Shown here in pieces: positions 5,280 to 5,322 of a DNA stretch of 5,322 nt. The first letter of the stretch is position 1. Each line of letters begins with the position of its first letter. The notes beneath the pieces are model-generated. The model was given only the letters and a program-made list of their open reading frames with translations, did no database searches and had not been told where the DNA came from. Origin of the DNA: an uncultured Collinsella sp. (GTDB lineage Bacteria > Actinomycetota > Coriobacteriia > Coriobacteriales > Coriobacteriaceae). The stretch spans positions 1-5,322 of the forward strand of contig URGF01000129.1 in NCBI GenBank assembly GCA_900547285.1, given 5' to 3'. The position numbers and the translations under genes were made by a program.

Positions 5280-5322
5280 GGGCAGACATCGAACCATTTG
5301 AAATGGTCTAACTTGGATTTGT

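Larger units (their letters stand above)
5043..5322 (+). other. Probable rRNA operon promoter/leader region (pre-16S), 16S gene expected just beyond the window
   Basis: No credible protein is encoded here. The first 100 bases (5043-5150) show no clear -35/-10 pair and no terminator for the upstream gene. From about 5150 the sequence becomes GC-rich and strongly structured, with nested stems at 5192-5220, an actinobacterial-type CCTTGAGAACC motif at 5230-5248, a long hairpin at 5252-5279 and a small one at 5293-5307. This order resembles processed leaders of actinobacterial rRNA operons, which contain Nus-factor antitermination sites and RNase III stems. The 16S start itself (GAGAGTTTGATCCTGG) is not in the window. 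A 16S-23S spacer has similar motifs but is excluded by the protein gene directly upstream. Confidence 0.6.

Noticed and set aside
5039..5297. Minus-strand open frames in the region after the phosphohexomutase
   Set aside because: They have no ribosome site or domain and lie over structured leader-like sequence.

Overview
The window reads as a piece of chromosome from a high-GC, Gram-positive gut-type bacterium. The best guess is a member of the Coriobacteriia, most likely Collinsella or a close relative. The reasons are an actinobacterial-style CCTTGAGAACC motif in what looks like an rRNA leader at the right edge, GC-rich third codon positions, and small acidic lipoprotein-like proteins. The genus is inferred from memory of such genomes, not from a search.

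Layout from left to right. Positions 1-435 hold the 3' end of an acidic, probably exported protein of no clear function. Positions 436-787 are non-coding. They contain a perfect 12-bp hairpin, a second GC-rich hairpin that probably terminates the first gene, an imperfect 20-nt direct repeat built on GGGAC, and a strong intrinsic terminator for the gene coming from the right. Positions 788-2035 on the minus strand encode the cytosolic aminotripeptidase PepT, with all metal-site residues present. A 120-bp divergent promoter region (2036-2155) carries an exact GGTATGC/GCATACC inverted repeat that overlaps the expected -35 zones of both divergent promoters. Positions 2156-2578 encode a 140-aa DtxR/MntR-type metal-dependent repressor. 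Ten bases later, 2589-3482 encodes a stand-alone zinc homocysteine S-methyltransferase domain, and the pair ends at a textbook intrinsic terminator (3488-3517). Positions 3642-5042 encode an alpha-D-phosphohexomutase (phosphoglucomutase/phosphomannomutase) with a GTG start. Positions 5043-5322 encode no protein and look like the leader of an rRNA operon whose 16S gene should start just beyond the window.

How the parts may work together. The regulator sits divergently from one two-metal enzyme (PepT) and in an operon with a three-cysteine zinc enzyme (the homocysteine methyltransferase). The palindrome between the divergent genes is a natural candidate for its operator. This suggests a small metal-responsive unit linking peptide breakdown with methionine synthesis. 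The regulator's ligand set mixes the manganese type (Asp..Glu at the N terminus) with the iron type (Cys-x-x-Glu-His). The phosphohexomutase and rRNA leader appear to be ordinary housekeeping sequence. I see no mobile element, CRISPR array, tRNA gene or defence system.
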